NCBI RefSeq assembly: GCF_003977595.1
Contig: NZ_RYYR01000006.1
Location: 110,718-174,717 of the forward strand
Direction: 5' to 3'
Origin: Lysinibacillus antri
GTDB taxonomy: Bacteria; Bacillota; Bacilli; Bacillales_A; Planococcaceae
DNA: 64,000 bases
In this document: piece after piece, positions 45,454 through 53,730 of the stretch
Layout of the letters: every line of letters starts with the position of its first letter
Position numbering within the stretch: position 1 is the first letter of the stretch
Notes under the pieces: generated by a model
The model's database searches: none
Told to the model about the DNA's origin: nothing
What the model saw: only the letters and a program-made list of their open reading frames with translations
Made by a program: the position numbers and the translations under genes

Positions 45454-46247
45454 TGGAAAAAATGATTTTTGGGCGCTACATACCTGGGGATTCCTTTGTT
45501 CATAAACTCGATCCTCGTTCGAAGTTAATTTTCGTTTTTGCGTTTATTATCATTGTCTTTTTAGCTAATAATGCAGTGACATATGCGTTGCTATTGGCGT
45601 TTACTTTATTTGTTATTTTAATGTCTAAAATTCGTTTGTATTTTTTAATTAATGGCTTAAAACCGGTCATCATATTATTAGTCTTTACGTTTCTAATTCA
45701 TATTATCTTTACCCGTGAAGGCGATCTACTTCTCGATCTTGGGTTCTTAAAAGTGTATGAGGAAGGATTAAAACAAGGGATATTTATTTCCATTCGCTTT
45801 TTAGTCCTTGTGTTTATGACATCGATTTTAACATTAACAACATCGCCAATTTCGATAACAGACGGAATTGAAACATTATTAAACCCATTAAAGAAAATAA
45901 AAATGCCAGTTCACGAGCTTGCATTAATGATGTCTATCGCACTACGTTTTATTCCTACATTGATGGACGAGACAGACAAAATTATGAAAGCACAAATGGC
46001 CCGTGGTTCGGATTTAAGTGCTGGTCCTTTAAAAGACCGTATTAAAGCAGTAGTACCATTATTAGTTCCGCTATTTGTAAGTGCCTTTAAGCGTGCAGAA
46101 GATCTAGCGACTGCGATGGAAGTTCGTGGTTATCGTGGTGGAGAAGGTCGTACGCGTTACCGTCAGTTAAAATGGGATTGGCGCGATACGATTAGTTTAG
46201 TTGCCTTAATTGCTGTAACAGTTATTTTAGTTCTATTGCGTAAGTAA
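45450..46247 (+). CDS. ecfT: ECF transporter transmembrane coupling protein EcfT
   Basis: Membrane component joining the two ATPases to S proteins. ATG 45450 (MMEKMIFGRYIPGDSFVHKLDP) gives 265 aa with about five or six spans. The two coupling-helix motifs with Ala/Arg-Gly, AQMARG and MEVRGYRGG, are present. No S component is encoded here, so this is the group II (shared) type. Confidence 0.94.
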   Translation: MMEKMIFGRYIPGDSFVHKLDPRSKLIFVFAFIIIVFLANNAVTYALLLAFTLFVILMSKIRLYFLINGLKPVIILLVFTFLIHIIFTREGDLLLDLGFLKVYEEGLKQGIFISIRFLVLVFMTSILTLTTSPISITDGIETLLNPLKKIKMPVHELALMMSIALRFIPTLMDETDKIMKAQMARGSDLSAGPLKDRIKAVVPLLVPLFVSAFKRAEDLATAMEVRGYRGGEGRTRYRQLKWDWRDTISLVALIAVTVILVLLRK

Positions 46248-46261
46248 ACCGAGGTGGTATG

Positions 46262-47014
46262 ATGAGACGTTTAAAAGCAACGATTAGTTATGATGGCACA
46301 TTGTTTGCTGGCTATCAAGTACAACCAGGAGAAAGAACAGTGCAATCTGAATTGGAAACTGTGTTAACGAAAATGCATAAAGGGGGAAAGGTGAAAGTCA
46401 CAGCTAGTGGACGAACAGATGCGCGTGTACATGCAACAGGACAAGTGATTCATTTTGATACTCCTTTAACGATTCCAGTAGATCGTTATAAAAAGGCATT
46501 AAACGTCCAATTACCTCGTGATATCCGAGTTTTAGATGTAGAAGAAGTAGCACACGATTTTCATGCACGATACAGTGTATCAGGAAAGCGATATCGATAT
46601 ATTTGGAATTGTGAAGAGGTACAAAGCCCATTTAGCCGGCATTACTCGACAGATACAAACGGTGTAAAACCAGATATCGAAAAAATGACTGCAGCAGCGC
46701 AGTATATTATCGGTACACACGACTTTTCATGCTTCTGTGCAGCAAACACTAGTGTTATTGATAAAGTGCGTACAGTGCATTCTCTGGCCTTCTCATGGCA
46801 TGGAGAAGAACTACATATGACAATAGAAGGCAATGGCTTTTTATACAATATGGTGCGTATAATTGCTGGCACATTGTGGGAAGTAGGTATCGGAAAAAGA
46901 AAGGCTTGGGAGCTAGAGTTAATTATAGCTTCGTTGGACCGTGGAAATGCAGGTAAAACCGCGCCAGCATACGGTTTGTATCTGGAAAAAGTGTTTTATA
47001 AAAATGAAATATAA
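46262..47014 (+). CDS. truA: tRNA pseudouridine(38-40) synthase TruA
   Basis: Modifies uridines 38-40 of the tRNA anticodon stem. ATG 46262 is preferred over 46259 on SD spacing; 250 aa. The catalytic Asp is D53 in ASGRTDARVHATGQV. Also conserved are SYDGTLFAGYQ and FLYNMVRIIAGTL. Follows ecfT closely and precedes rplM as in B. subtilis. Confidence 0.96.
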   Translation: MRRLKATISYDGTLFAGYQVQPGERTVQSELETVLTKMHKGGKVKVTASGRTDARVHATGQVIHFDTPLTIPVDRYKKALNVQLPRDIRVLDVEEVAHDFHARYSVSGKRYRYIWNCEEVQSPFSRHYSTDTNGVKPDIEKMTAAAQYIIGTHDFSCFCAANTSVIDKVRTVHSLAFSWHGEELHMTIEGNGFLYNMVRIIAGTLWEVGIGKRKAWELELIIASLDRGNAGKTAPAYGLYLEKVFYKNEI

Positions 47015-47044
47015 AAAACAACATCTCCAGGTGTACAATTTCTC

Positions 47045-47073
47045 TTGACTAACTTTAAAATATATTATAAGAT
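47045..47073 (+). promoter_or_regulatory. Sigma-A promoter of rplM-rpsI
   Basis: TTGACT (47045-47050), 17-nt spacer, TAAGAT (47068-47073), about 100 nt before rplM. Confidence 0.65.
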
Positions 47074-47079
47074 GACATA

Positions 47080-47158
47080 TGGTATTTTCATTACCAACCA
47101 CAAAATAAGCCCCGAAACTTATAAGTGTATAATAATGAAAAATAACGGTAATCGAATC
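47080..47158 (+). promoter_or_regulatory. Probable L13 leader
   Basis: The rplM 5' UTR has ATTACC (47090-47095) able to pair with a distal GGTAAT (47146-47151), with an ACCAACCAC stretch between, resembling the L13 leader known upstream of rplM in Firmicutes. Identification is by position and partial motif only. Confidence 0.45.
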
Positions 47159-47176
47159 GATTAGGAGGACATATAA

Positions 47177-47614
47177 ATGCGTACAACATTCATGGCTAAA
47201 GGTCACGAAGTAGAGCGTAAATGGTTAGTAGTTGACGCAGAAGGCCAAACTCTTGGACGTTTAGCTTCTGAAGTAGCTTCAATCTTACGTGGTAAACATA
47301 AACCAACATTCACACCAAACGTTGATACAGGTGACAACGTGATCATCATCAATGCAGACAAAATCGAATTAACAGGTAACAAATTAGAAGGTAAAATTTA
47401 TTACCGTCACACTCAATTCGCAGGTGGTTTAAAAACACGTACTGCTGGCGAAATGAAAGAAAAATACCCACAACAAATGCTAGAATTAGCAGTAAAAGGT
47501 ATGCTTCCTAAAAACTCTTTAGGACGTAAAATGTTCACAAAACTTCACGTTTACGCTGGAGCAGAACATCCACATGCAGCACAAAAACCGGAAAGCTATA
47601 CGCTTCGCGGATAA
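47177..47614 (+). CDS. rplM: 50S ribosomal protein L13
   Basis: Early-assembling large-subunit protein, 145 aa. [24 protein letters not shown] and the C-terminal [17 protein letters not shown] are conserved. AGGAGGAC SD. Confidence 0.97.
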   Translation: MRTTFMAKGHEVERKWLVVDAEGQTLGRLASEVASILRGKHKPTFTPNVDTGDNVIIINADKIELTGNKLEGKIYYRHTQFAGGLKTRTAGEMKEKYPQQMLELAVKGMLPKNSLGRKMFTKLHVYAGAEHPHAAQKPESYTLRG

Positions 47615-47636
47615 TTAATTAGAGGAGGATATACCC

Positions 47637-48029
47637 TTGGCACAAGTTCAATATATCGGCACAGGTCGTCGTAAAAGCTCAGTAGCTCGTGTACGTTTAG
47701 TACCAGGCGAAGGCAAAATTGTTATCAATGATCGCAACATCGAGGATTACTTACCATTCGAAACTTTACACTTAATCATCAACCAACCATTAGAAGCAAC
47801 TCAAACTAAAGGTAGCTATGATGTATTTGTAAACGTAAACGGTGGTGGATTCACTGGTCAAGCTGGTGCAATCCGTCACGGTATCGCTCGTGCGTTACTA
47901 CAAGTTGACCCAGATTTCCGTCCAGCACTTAAATCTGCAGGTTTACTAACTCGTGACCCACGTATGAAAGAACGTAAAAAATACGGTCTTAAAGGTGCTC
48001 GTCGTGCGCCTCAGTTCTCAAAACGTTAA
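47637..48029 (+). CDS. rpsI: 30S ribosomal protein S9
   Basis: Head protein whose C-terminal tail touches P-site tRNA. TTG start at 47637 after GAGGAGG; 130 aa. The terminal RRAPQFSKR is the family signature. Last of the ribosomal block. Confidence 0.97.
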   Translation: MAQVQYIGTGRRKSSVARVRLVPGEGKIVINDRNIEDYLPFETLHLIINQPLEATQTKGSYDVFVNVNGGGFTGQAGAIRHGIARALLQVDPDFRPALKSAGLLTRDPRMKERKKYGLKGARRAPQFSKR

Positions 48030-48045
48030 TATATCTACGTTTCAA

Positions 48046-48080
48046 GGCTCTCAACCATTTTTGGTTGGGGGTCTTTTTTT
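48046..48080 (+). terminator. Terminator after rpsI
   Basis: CTCAACCA pairs with TGGTTGGG within 48046-48073, followed by seven T residues. Confidence 0.8.
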
Positions 48081-48164
48081 GCTTAAAAAATTCTTACAGG
48101 AAGTATAAGCTCTTTCATAATAAATATGTAAAACCATTCAATTTTAAGCCCATAAAGTTTTCAA

Positions 48165-48193
48165 AAATATTTCTTCTTTTTTAGAGCATTATA
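48165..48193 (+). promoter_or_regulatory. Candidate sigma-G promoter of the SASP gene
   Basis: CATTATA (48187-48193) fits the sigma-G -10 consensus CATWHTA; a weak AAATA -35 lies 17 nt upstream. It is 21 nt before the SASP start, as expected for a forespore gene. Confidence 0.4.
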
Positions 48194-48214
48194 AAAATAA
48201 AAGGAGGAAGATTT

Positions 48215-48472
48215 ATGGCACGTAGAAATAGAAATAAAATACTTGTACCAGAAGCACGACAAGAACTTGATCAACTTAAGGCAAAGGTTGCTGGCACTAC
48301 TAATCCGGAACAAGCCAAATACGAGGTTGCAGAAGAAATAGGTGTACCGTTAAAAGAGGGTTATAACGGCAAACTTACATCTGAACAAGCAGGTAAAGTT
48401 GGTGGTAGATTAGGTGGTAACATGGTGAAAGAACTTGTAAGAATGGCTCAAGAAAACTTACGTAATCAATAG
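48215..48472 (+). CDS. Alpha/beta-type small acid-soluble spore protein
   Basis: DNA-saturating protein of the dormant spore core. 85 aa. The GPR protease site region reads KYEVAEEIGVPL, and the C-terminal signature GKVGGRLGGNMVKELVRMAQ matches alpha/beta SASPs. The N-terminus (MARRNRNKILVPEARQEL) is more basic than in B. subtilis SspA/B. Monocistronic between two terminators. Confidence 0.95.
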   Translation: MARRNRNKILVPEARQELDQLKAKVAGTTNPEQAKYEVAEEIGVPLKEGYNGKLTSEQAGKVGGRLGGNMVKELVRMAQENLRNQ

Positions 48473-48482
48473 TAACGATTTT

Positions 48483-48524
48483 AAAGGTCTGTCTAGGAAT
48501 CTTCATTTTCCTACAGACCTTTTT
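48483..48524 (+). terminator. Terminator after the SASP gene
   Basis: AAAGGTCTGT (48483-48492) pairs with ACAGACCTTT (48513-48522), with an inner TAGGA/TCCTA pair and a T-run. Confidence 0.85.
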
Positions 48525-48547
48525 AAGTTTTATGGATATCTGCAATG

Positions 48548-48586
48548 ATATGACAACACGTGTTTTCTACTGAAATGGTGTCATAT
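48548..48586 (+). repeat. Inverted repeat upstream of the deacetylase gene
   Basis: ATATGACA (48548-48555) and TGTCATAT (48579-48586) flank an AACACGTGTT palindrome (48555-48564). It may be an operator of the three-gene cassette that follows. No confident sporulation-type promoter was identified here. Confidence 0.5.
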
Positions 48587-48647
48587 GTCATAATAACAAA
48601 TAACGTTTAATAAAATAGAAAATCAATCTAGCCTAGGGGAGAGACTC

Positions 48648-49511
48648 ATGCAACAATTTAATGCCATAGTATTTGTCATTGTTGCTCATATGGATGATTG
48701 GCTATTATTTATGAATCCCAATATAAGATATGAATTGGCAAATAAAAATAATAAAGTTGTGTTTATCTATACAACTGCAAATGATGCTGGTGCTAGTGAA
48801 ACTTTTTGGAGGGGAAATGAGGAGGCATCGCTTAGCTCCATACGATTTGGAGTCACTTATGAAAATGAAGAAAAGGAATATAGAGATCAAGTCAAACTTA
48901 ATAACCATTTACTTCATAGATGGACTTATGGAAATGTGGTTAGTTACTTCCTTCGTCTTCCGGATGGAAATTTATCAGGTAACGGTTTTTCGAGCCAAGG
49001 TTACCAAAGTCTTCAAAAGTTATATTTAAGAGAGATTCCAGACATTTGTACATTAGACCACTCAACGGTTTATCATGGATGGGATGATTTAGTCAATACA
49101 ATTCAATCAATTATTGATTTTGAAGGCGACAATCATTCAGTAATAAAAATCAACTTTCCAGAGCCAGATAGAGTAATTAATCAGGGAGATCATTCTGACC
49201 ACATTACTACTGGCTTAGCAGTTCGTGTTATTCCTAAGTATAATAACTATTATAGTTATTCTTATAAAGGTTATTCCATTTCGAACTATCCAATAGATCT
49301 AACAGGTGAAGATTTATTCTGGAAAATTGGAATGTTCTTCGTTTACGATAAAACCCTCTATGATTTAACTGGGTATAGTTTACTTCAAAGAAATCCTAAT
49401 ACATTTATGGAGTTTTGCTTCAGGTCGTCAAAATTTCAAGTGGAGGGATGTTTAAATGACACTAAACTTGAAAATACCATACGTTTCAATCATAATACCC
49501 GTAAAAAATGA
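48648..49511 (+). CDS. PIG-L/LmbE-family deacetylase-like protein
   Basis: 287 aa. The PIG-L zinc motif is A13-H-M-D-D17 (canonically AHPDDE, here ending in W) and the downstream ligand pair is H182-SD-H185 (GDHSDHITTG). PIG-L enzymes remove N-acetyl groups from GlcNAc-type sugars. The N-terminus is short and slightly hydrophobic (FNAIVFVIVAHMDD), which is the first beta strand rather than a signal peptide. Strong GGGGAGAG SD. Overlaps the glycosyltransferase by 56 nt, so the two are coupled. Substrate unknown; glycan tailoring is inferred from the neighbour. Confidence 0.8.
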   Translation: MQQFNAIVFVIVAHMDDWLLFMNPNIRYELANKNNKVVFIYTTANDAGASETFWRGNEEASLSSIRFGVTYENEEKEYRDQVKLNNHLLHRWTYGNVVSYFLRLPDGNLSGNGFSSQGYQSLQKLYLREIPDICTLDHSTVYHGWDDLVNTIQSIIDFEGDNHSVIKINFPEPDRVINQGDHSDHITTGLAVRVIPKYNNYYSYSYKGYSISNYPIDLTGEDLFWKIGMFFVYDKTLYDLTGYSLLQRNPNTFMEFCFRSSKFQVEGCLNDTKLENTIRFNHNTRKK

Positions 49512-50340
49512 AGGGATACATATTCAAAATACACTACATTCAATATTTCAAGTTAAAAGCAAATATAGCTTTGAAGTTATTGTTATAGATGATGCATCAA
49601 CAGATGGATGTTGTGATTTCTTAGTAAATAATCAATTATTTAAAATCAATTTAGTTAGAACCAAAGGCGTGGGTGTTGCAAATGCTAAAAATATAGGTGC
49701 GCAGTATGCAAAGGGACAGTTCCTAATTTTTTGTGATGCACATATTATTTTTGAAGATTATTGGATTGATCAATTAATTCAACCTATATTAGATGGTGTT
49801 GCAAATGGTGTTTCACCTGGGATTGCTGATACTAAAGCACCGAATAACGTTGGATATGGTCAGAGCTTAAATGAGCATTTAGGAGTGATATGGCACCTGA
49901 ATAAAGGAGAAATATTTCCAACGGCAGTTTTACCAGGAGGGTGTTGCGCAATATCAAAGTATGTTTTTAACAACATTGGGGGATTTGATAGAGGATTTAG
50001 AGTTTGGGGGTTTGAAGATGTCGAAATATCAATGAAGTTGTGGCTGTTTGGTTATACTTGCTATATCGAACCAAAAGTAAAAATTCTTCACGTATTTCGG
50101 GAACAAACACCGTACCAAGTAAGTCATGAGCATGTCTATTTTAACATGCTACGAATGGCTTATAATCATTTTAATGAAGAAAGAATTGAACGATGTCGAA
50201 AGCTAATTGGGAATCATAGAATATCGAGTATTGAGCCAGTTGTTTTGGCTAGTGGGGTGCTCTCGCAAAGACATGTCTATTTTGCCAGACGAAAACGAGA
50301 TGATGACTGGTATATGAATTTTTTTAATATCCCTTTCTAG
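49456..50340 (+). CDS. GT2-family glycosyltransferase resembling polypeptide GalNAc-transferases
   Basis: 294 aa, GT-A fold. Nucleotide-binding start SIIIPVKNEG...VIDDASTDG; the metal motif is C93-D-A-H96 in LIFCDAHIIFEDYW, of the D-x-H type used by ppGalNAc-transferases. The acceptor region AVLPGGCCAISKYVFNNIGGFD and RVWGFEDVEISMKLW closely resembles GalNAc-T segments (GGLFSISK, WGGENLEIS). No membrane span, so it should act in the cytosol. It is placed between a PIG-L protein and a Thr-Pro-repeat protein, which suggests glycosylation of that protein. Donor sugar and acceptor are inferred, not shown. Confidence 0.8.
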   Translation: MTLNLKIPYVSIIIPVKNEGIHIQNTLHSIFQVKSKYSFEVIVIDDASTDGCCDFLVNNQLFKINLVRTKGVGVANAKNIGAQYAKGQFLIFCDAHIIFEDYWIDQLIQPILDGVANGVSPGIADTKAPNNVGYGQSLNEHLGVIWHLNKGEIFPTAVLPGGCCAISKYVFNNIGGFDRGFRVWGFEDVEISMKLWLFGYTCYIEPKVKILHVFREQTPYQVSHEHVYFNMLRMAYNHFNEERIERCRKLIGNHRISSIEPVVLASGVLSQRHVYFARRKRDDDWYMNFFNIPF

Positions 50341-50447
50341 TACTTTAGAATTCCATAATACTTCAAATAAATTATGAATTAGACAATTTACCGCATCATA
50401 AACTGTACGGTTAGTTAAGCTAAATAAATAGGTAGGTAGGTGAATAA

Positions 50448-51764
50448 GTGAATAATAACCCATATTTGAGATGGGTAACAGCTGTTCCTATGAGAGGCTA
50501 TCATTACCCGAATATGAACATGTATAATGGTCCAGTAGGTTATAATGGTCAAAGTGGACAGTATTGGATACAAAACACTCCCTCACCGTATTATCTAAGT
50601 AACCCATCACCAACTTATTCAGTTGTAGATTATCTTTACCCGAACATGAATATGTATAATAGCCCGGCAAACTACAATGGTCAAAGAGAACCGTATTACT
50701 GGGTACAAAATACTCCGACAAGGTATTATACAAACAACGCATTACCAACTTATCCAGTAATAGATGAGCATTCCCCATATATAAATATGTATGATAGTCG
50801 GATGAATTATAATAACCAACGTAATTCGTTTTATAGGACGCAAAATATTCAAGCACAGTTTTTACCGAATATTCCAACCCCAAATATCCCGACCATTCCA
50901 ACGCCGAATATTCCAAATATCCCGACTCCAAACATTCCAACGCCGAATATTCCGAACATCCCAACTCCGAATATTCCAATCCAAATAGATAGTCCAACCA
51001 TCCCAACCCCAAATATTCCTATTCAAATAGATAGTCCTTCAATTCCAACGCCGAATATTCCGAGAAGTATTCCAACCATTCCAACGCCGACGATTCCAGA
51101 TAGAATTCCAACCGTCCCAACGCCGACGATTCCAGATAGAATTCCAACCATTCCAACTCCAACCATCCCAACCCCACGTATTGATTGGAGAGAATGGAGA
51201 GAAAAGGTTGAACAATGGGGAGGTCATTGGGTAGAAGAGGGTGAGAGTACATGGAATGAAATTGAAGAGGGTAGTAGAAATATTACAACTAGGTTAAACA
51301 CAGTTAGGAGAAGATTTCAAGCTTGTGTTCCACCTGTAGGCTATAGTTGTGTAGAATATAAAGTGATAGATAATTTACCCATTTTTGGGAGTGTAGAAAC
51401 CGAAGATATTATTGTTCGAATTTGCCATCCTACAAAGATTAGAATTGACGTGGAAGGTATTATAACAAGTTGGTTAAAAGATTGCTTGGAAGTAGCAGTA
51501 AATGACGCTGCAAAAGCATTCTTTGGAGTGCTCGTTATGACTGCTTGGGGTGCATTTGTCGGTTCTCTTTCAGCAGCAATAAGTGCAGCAATCAATACTT
51601 TTAGAGACTCTATTTTTACATGTTTGACGACACCTCCCGAAAATATTAGGATTAATGATCAAGAAATAATTCCTTCCGTTTATATGAGAAAACATAGTAG
51701 ATTTATACCTAGGGGGAATAATTGTTTTCCAATGTATGATAATTGGGGACATGAAATAGATTAA
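50448..51764 (+). CDS. Repeat protein with Tyr/Asn-rich repeats and PTPNIP/PTPTIP tract (unrecognised)
   Basis: 438 aa, GTG start. I do not recognise a named family. Three imperfect ~44-residue repeats occupy residues 20-63, 64-108 and 109-138 (core YPNMNMYN, YNGQ, YWxQNTP). A Pro/Ile/Thr tract at 139-243 has seven PTPNIP and three PTPTIP units, with two IQIDSP spacers. A Trp/Glu-rich segment (DWREWREKVEQWGGHW) follows, then a C-terminal domain with seven cysteines and a hydrophobic stretch around residues 354-385. No signal peptide. The regular Thr in PTP context looks like an O-glycosylation acceptor. A spore-coat or exosporium role is a guess from composition. Confidence 0.75.
   Translation: MNNNPYLRWVTAVPMRGYHYPNMNMYNGPVGYNGQSGQYWIQNTPSPYYLSNPSPTYSVVDYLYPNMNMYNSPANYNGQREPYYWVQNTPTRYYTNNALPTYPVIDEHSPYINMYDSRMNYNNQRNSFYRTQNIQAQFLPNIPTPNIPTIPTPNIPNIPTPNIPTPNIPNIPTPNIPIQIDSPTIPTPNIPIQIDSPSIPTPNIPRSIPTIPTPTIPDRIPTVPTPTIPDRIPTIPTPTIPTPRIDWREWREKVEQWGGHWVEEGESTWNEIEEGSRNITTRLNTVRRRFQACVPPVGYSCVEYKVIDNLPIFGSVETEDIIVRICHPTKIRIDVEGIITSWLKDCLEVAVNDAAKAFFGVLVMTAWGAFVGSLSAAISAAINTFRDSIFTCLTTPPENIRINDQEIIPSVYMRKHSRFIPRGNNCFPMYDNWGHEID
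50862..51176 (+). repeat. Tandem PTPNIP/PTPTIP coding repeat
   Basis: In-frame repetition of CCAACNCCGAATATTCC-like units of 15-18 nt with degenerate third positions. Exact nucleotide identity between some adjacent units suggests recent expansion, so length may vary between strains. Confidence 0.8.
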
Positions 51765-51792
51765 AGAGAATATCGTTCACGGTAATTCCCCA

Positions 51793-51827
51793 AGGCTCTT
51801 TTCACTTATGTGGAAAGAGTCCTTTTT
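51793..51827 (+). terminator. Terminator after the repeat-protein gene
   Basis: GGCTCTTTTCAC pairs with GTGGAAAGAGTCC through wobble pairs, followed by TTTTT (51823-51827). Confidence 0.75.
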
Positions 51828-51943
51828 ATGCCTGAAAAGTACTTCTAACCACTTGTAACCATAAACGTGCCTTTTCTCGAATAAGAATGCTATTACTAGA
51901 AAGGGAATAGAATCCTAAAATGATTTGGTTAAGGCTATCATCA

Positions 51944-51972
51944 TTGACATCTCTTTCAGAAAGGAATATAGT
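51944..51972 (+). promoter_or_regulatory. Promoter of the MarR-MFS operon
   Basis: TTGACA (51944-51949), 17-nt spacer, TATAGT (51967-51972). Confidence 0.65.
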
Positions 51973-51987
51973 TGCCTATGGTAATAG

Positions 51988-52000
51988 TTACTTAAGGTAA
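51988..52000 (+). promoter_or_regulatory. Candidate MarR operator
   Basis: TTACTTAAGGTAA is a near-perfect 13-bp palindrome placed just after the -10 and before the SD, where binding by the MarR protein would block transcription. Autoregulation is inferred. Confidence 0.45.
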
Positions 52001-52030
52001 TTAATATTTGTGAGAAAGGAGAGAACAAAT

Positions 52031-52462
52031 TTGGAAGGATTTTTTCAAAGCTATTTGCGTCTGTATCGATTAATTATTACTTCACTAAACGAACTATTAA
52101 GTACTTATAAGCTTTCTTATTCTTTATGGCAAGTAATTTTTCATATAAAAAACAATGGTCCTTCGACACTTGTAGATATTGCAAAACAATATAATGTAGA
52201 AAAGCCGACCATTACTCGGCGGGTTCACCGTTTGGAAGAACTTCAAATTGTAAAGCAAATTGTTGGTCAGGATAGAAGAGAAAAAATTATTCAGTTAACA
52301 GAACTAGGAGAAGAACTTTATAAAGCGTGTAGGAAAGAGATAACGGATTTAGAAATCAAAATTATGGAAGGGATTACGAGGGAGGAGCAAGAAGTAATTT
52401 CCTATATTCTTCCTAAAATACAAGAGAATATTATAAATAAAGAAGGTAATAAAATTGAGTAA
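52031..52462 (+). CDS. MarR-family transcriptional regulator
   Basis: 143 aa from TTG 52031, which lies 9 nt after AAAGGAG; an upstream GTG at 52010 precedes the SD. Winged HTH: TLVDIAKQYNVEKPTITRRVHRLEELQIV with the wing GQDRREKIIQLTELG. C-terminal dimerization helices. Overlaps the MFS gene by 8 nt, so it most likely represses that efflux pump until a ligand binds. Confidence 0.9.
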   Translation: MEGFFQSYLRLYRLIITSLNELLSTYKLSYSLWQVIFHIKNNGPSTLVDIAKQYNVEKPTITRRVHRLEELQIVKQIVGQDRREKIIQLTELGEELYKACRKEITDLEIKIMEGITREEQEVISYILPKIQENIINKEGNKIE

Positions 52463-53630
52463 GCCTAAATTATGGACAAAGAATTTTATCATTGTTTCGG
52501 CTATCAATTTTTTCTTAACGGTAGTCTTTTATTTATTAATCGTCATCATGGGTGTTTATGCAGTAAATGAATTTCATGCTTCTACAAGTCAAGCAGGGCT
52601 CGTAACAGGGATTTTTATTATCGGGGCTTTAATCGGAAGGCTTTATATTGGCCGCAGTATTGAGTCAATTGGACGTAGGAAAACGTTATTCATCGGTATA
52701 ATTCTTTTTACTTTGGTAACTCTTTTATACTTTGTTAATTATGGTGTAAACTTCCTGCTTTTTGTTCGTTTCTTACATGGGGTTACACTCGGTATAGCAA
52801 GTACGGCAACAGGAACGATTGTAGCTCAGATCATCCCGGCAACGCGAAAAGGGGAAGGAATTGGCTATTACAGCATGAGTGCAACATTGGCTACAGCGAT
52901 CGGACCGTTTATTGGATTATATATGAGTGAACACACTAGTATTCAAATGATTTTTAGTTTCTGTTTAGCTCTAGGAATCATCAGTTTCATTACAGCCTTC
53001 TTTGTACATGTACCAGTACTGGAGGCATCAATAGAAAGAACTGAAATAAAAGGATTCAAACTTTCAAGCTTTATTGAACCAAAGGCCATTCCGATTGCAT
53101 TTATTACTCTCGTTTTAGCTTTTTGTTACTCAAGTGTCCTTTCGTTTATTAATTTCTATGCAAGAGAAATCAATCTAGTTCAAACAGCAAGTTTCTTTTT
53201 TTTAGTCTATTCGTTAGCAGTATTGGCTTCACGTCCATTTACAGGTCGTTTACTGGATGTAAAAGGTGCAAACTATATTATGTATCCGGCATTTATTCTA
53301 TTTACAGCTGGAATGGTGCTTCTAAGTTTCGCCCACAATAGTATTACATTATTATTAGCTGGTGTTCTTATTGGACTCGGATTTGGTAATATGCAGTCGT
53401 GTACTCAGGCGATTGCTATTAAATTGACACCTCCACATCGTATGGGACTGGCAACATCGACTTTCTTTATATTTCTTGATGCAGGACTTGGATTTGGACC
53501 TTATCTACTTGGATTCATCATTCCATTCGCAAGCTACAGTACACTCTATGCAATCTTAGGGTTTGTAGTTTTAGCATCTACAATTCTTTACTTTTTCTTG
53601 CATGGCAACAAAGAAAAGGCGATTATTTAA
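52455..53630 (+). CDS. Major facilitator superfamily efflux transporter
   Basis: 391 aa, 12 predicted spans. The loop 2-3 motif A reads GRLYIGRSIESIGRRKTL; motif C-like GYYSMSATLATAIGPFIGLY in TM5 points to an exporter. TTG start inside the marR 3' end. Drug or metabolite export is inferred from pairing with MarR; the substrate is unknown. Confidence 0.88.
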   Translation: MSKPKLWTKNFIIVSAINFFLTVVFYLLIVIMGVYAVNEFHASTSQAGLVTGIFIIGALIGRLYIGRSIESIGRRKTLFIGIILFTLVTLLYFVNYGVNFLLFVRFLHGVTLGIASTATGTIVAQIIPATRKGEGIGYYSMSATLATAIGPFIGLYMSEHTSIQMIFSFCLALGIISFITAFFVHVPVLEASIERTEIKGFKLSSFIEPKAIPIAFITLVLAFCYSSVLSFINFYAREINLVQTASFFFLVYSLAVLASRPFTGRLLDVKGANYIMYPAFILFTAGMVLLSFAHNSITLLLAGVLIGLGFGNMQSCTQAIAIKLTPPHRMGLATSTFFIFLDAGLGFGPYLLGFIIPFASYSTLYAILGFVVLASTILYFFLHGNKEKAII

Positions 53631-53672
53631 TGAAAGTAATTATGTCCTATAAAGATGGTTTTAAGCAAATTG

Positions 53673-53711
53673 AAAAAAGCTCTCTTCTCGATTTGAGAAA
53701 AGAGCTTTTTT
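53673..53711 (+). terminator. Terminator after the MFS gene
   Basis: AAAAAGCTCT (53674-53683) pairs with AGAGCTTTTT (53701-53710), with an inner TTCTC/GAGAA pair. Confidence 0.85.
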
Positions 53712-53730
53712 ATGTTGGAATTTTGGAAGT

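Noticed and set aside
48581..48600. CATA-containing stretch before the PIG-L gene as a sigma-E or sigma-K promoter
   Set aside because: CATATGTC and CATAATAA do not fit the consensus and no paired -35 was found; mother-cell expression therefore stays a hypothesis.
50488..51252. Long minus-strand open frames opposite the repeat-protein gene (Tyr/Leu/Glu/Ser repeats)
   Set aside because: Antisense mirrors of the in-frame repeat; no SD, and the composition is what the complementary strand of the PTPNIP repeat must give.
51341..51595. 84-codon minus-strand frame opposite the C-terminal domain
   Set aside because: No ribosome-binding site and no protein-like features; antisense to a convincing gene.
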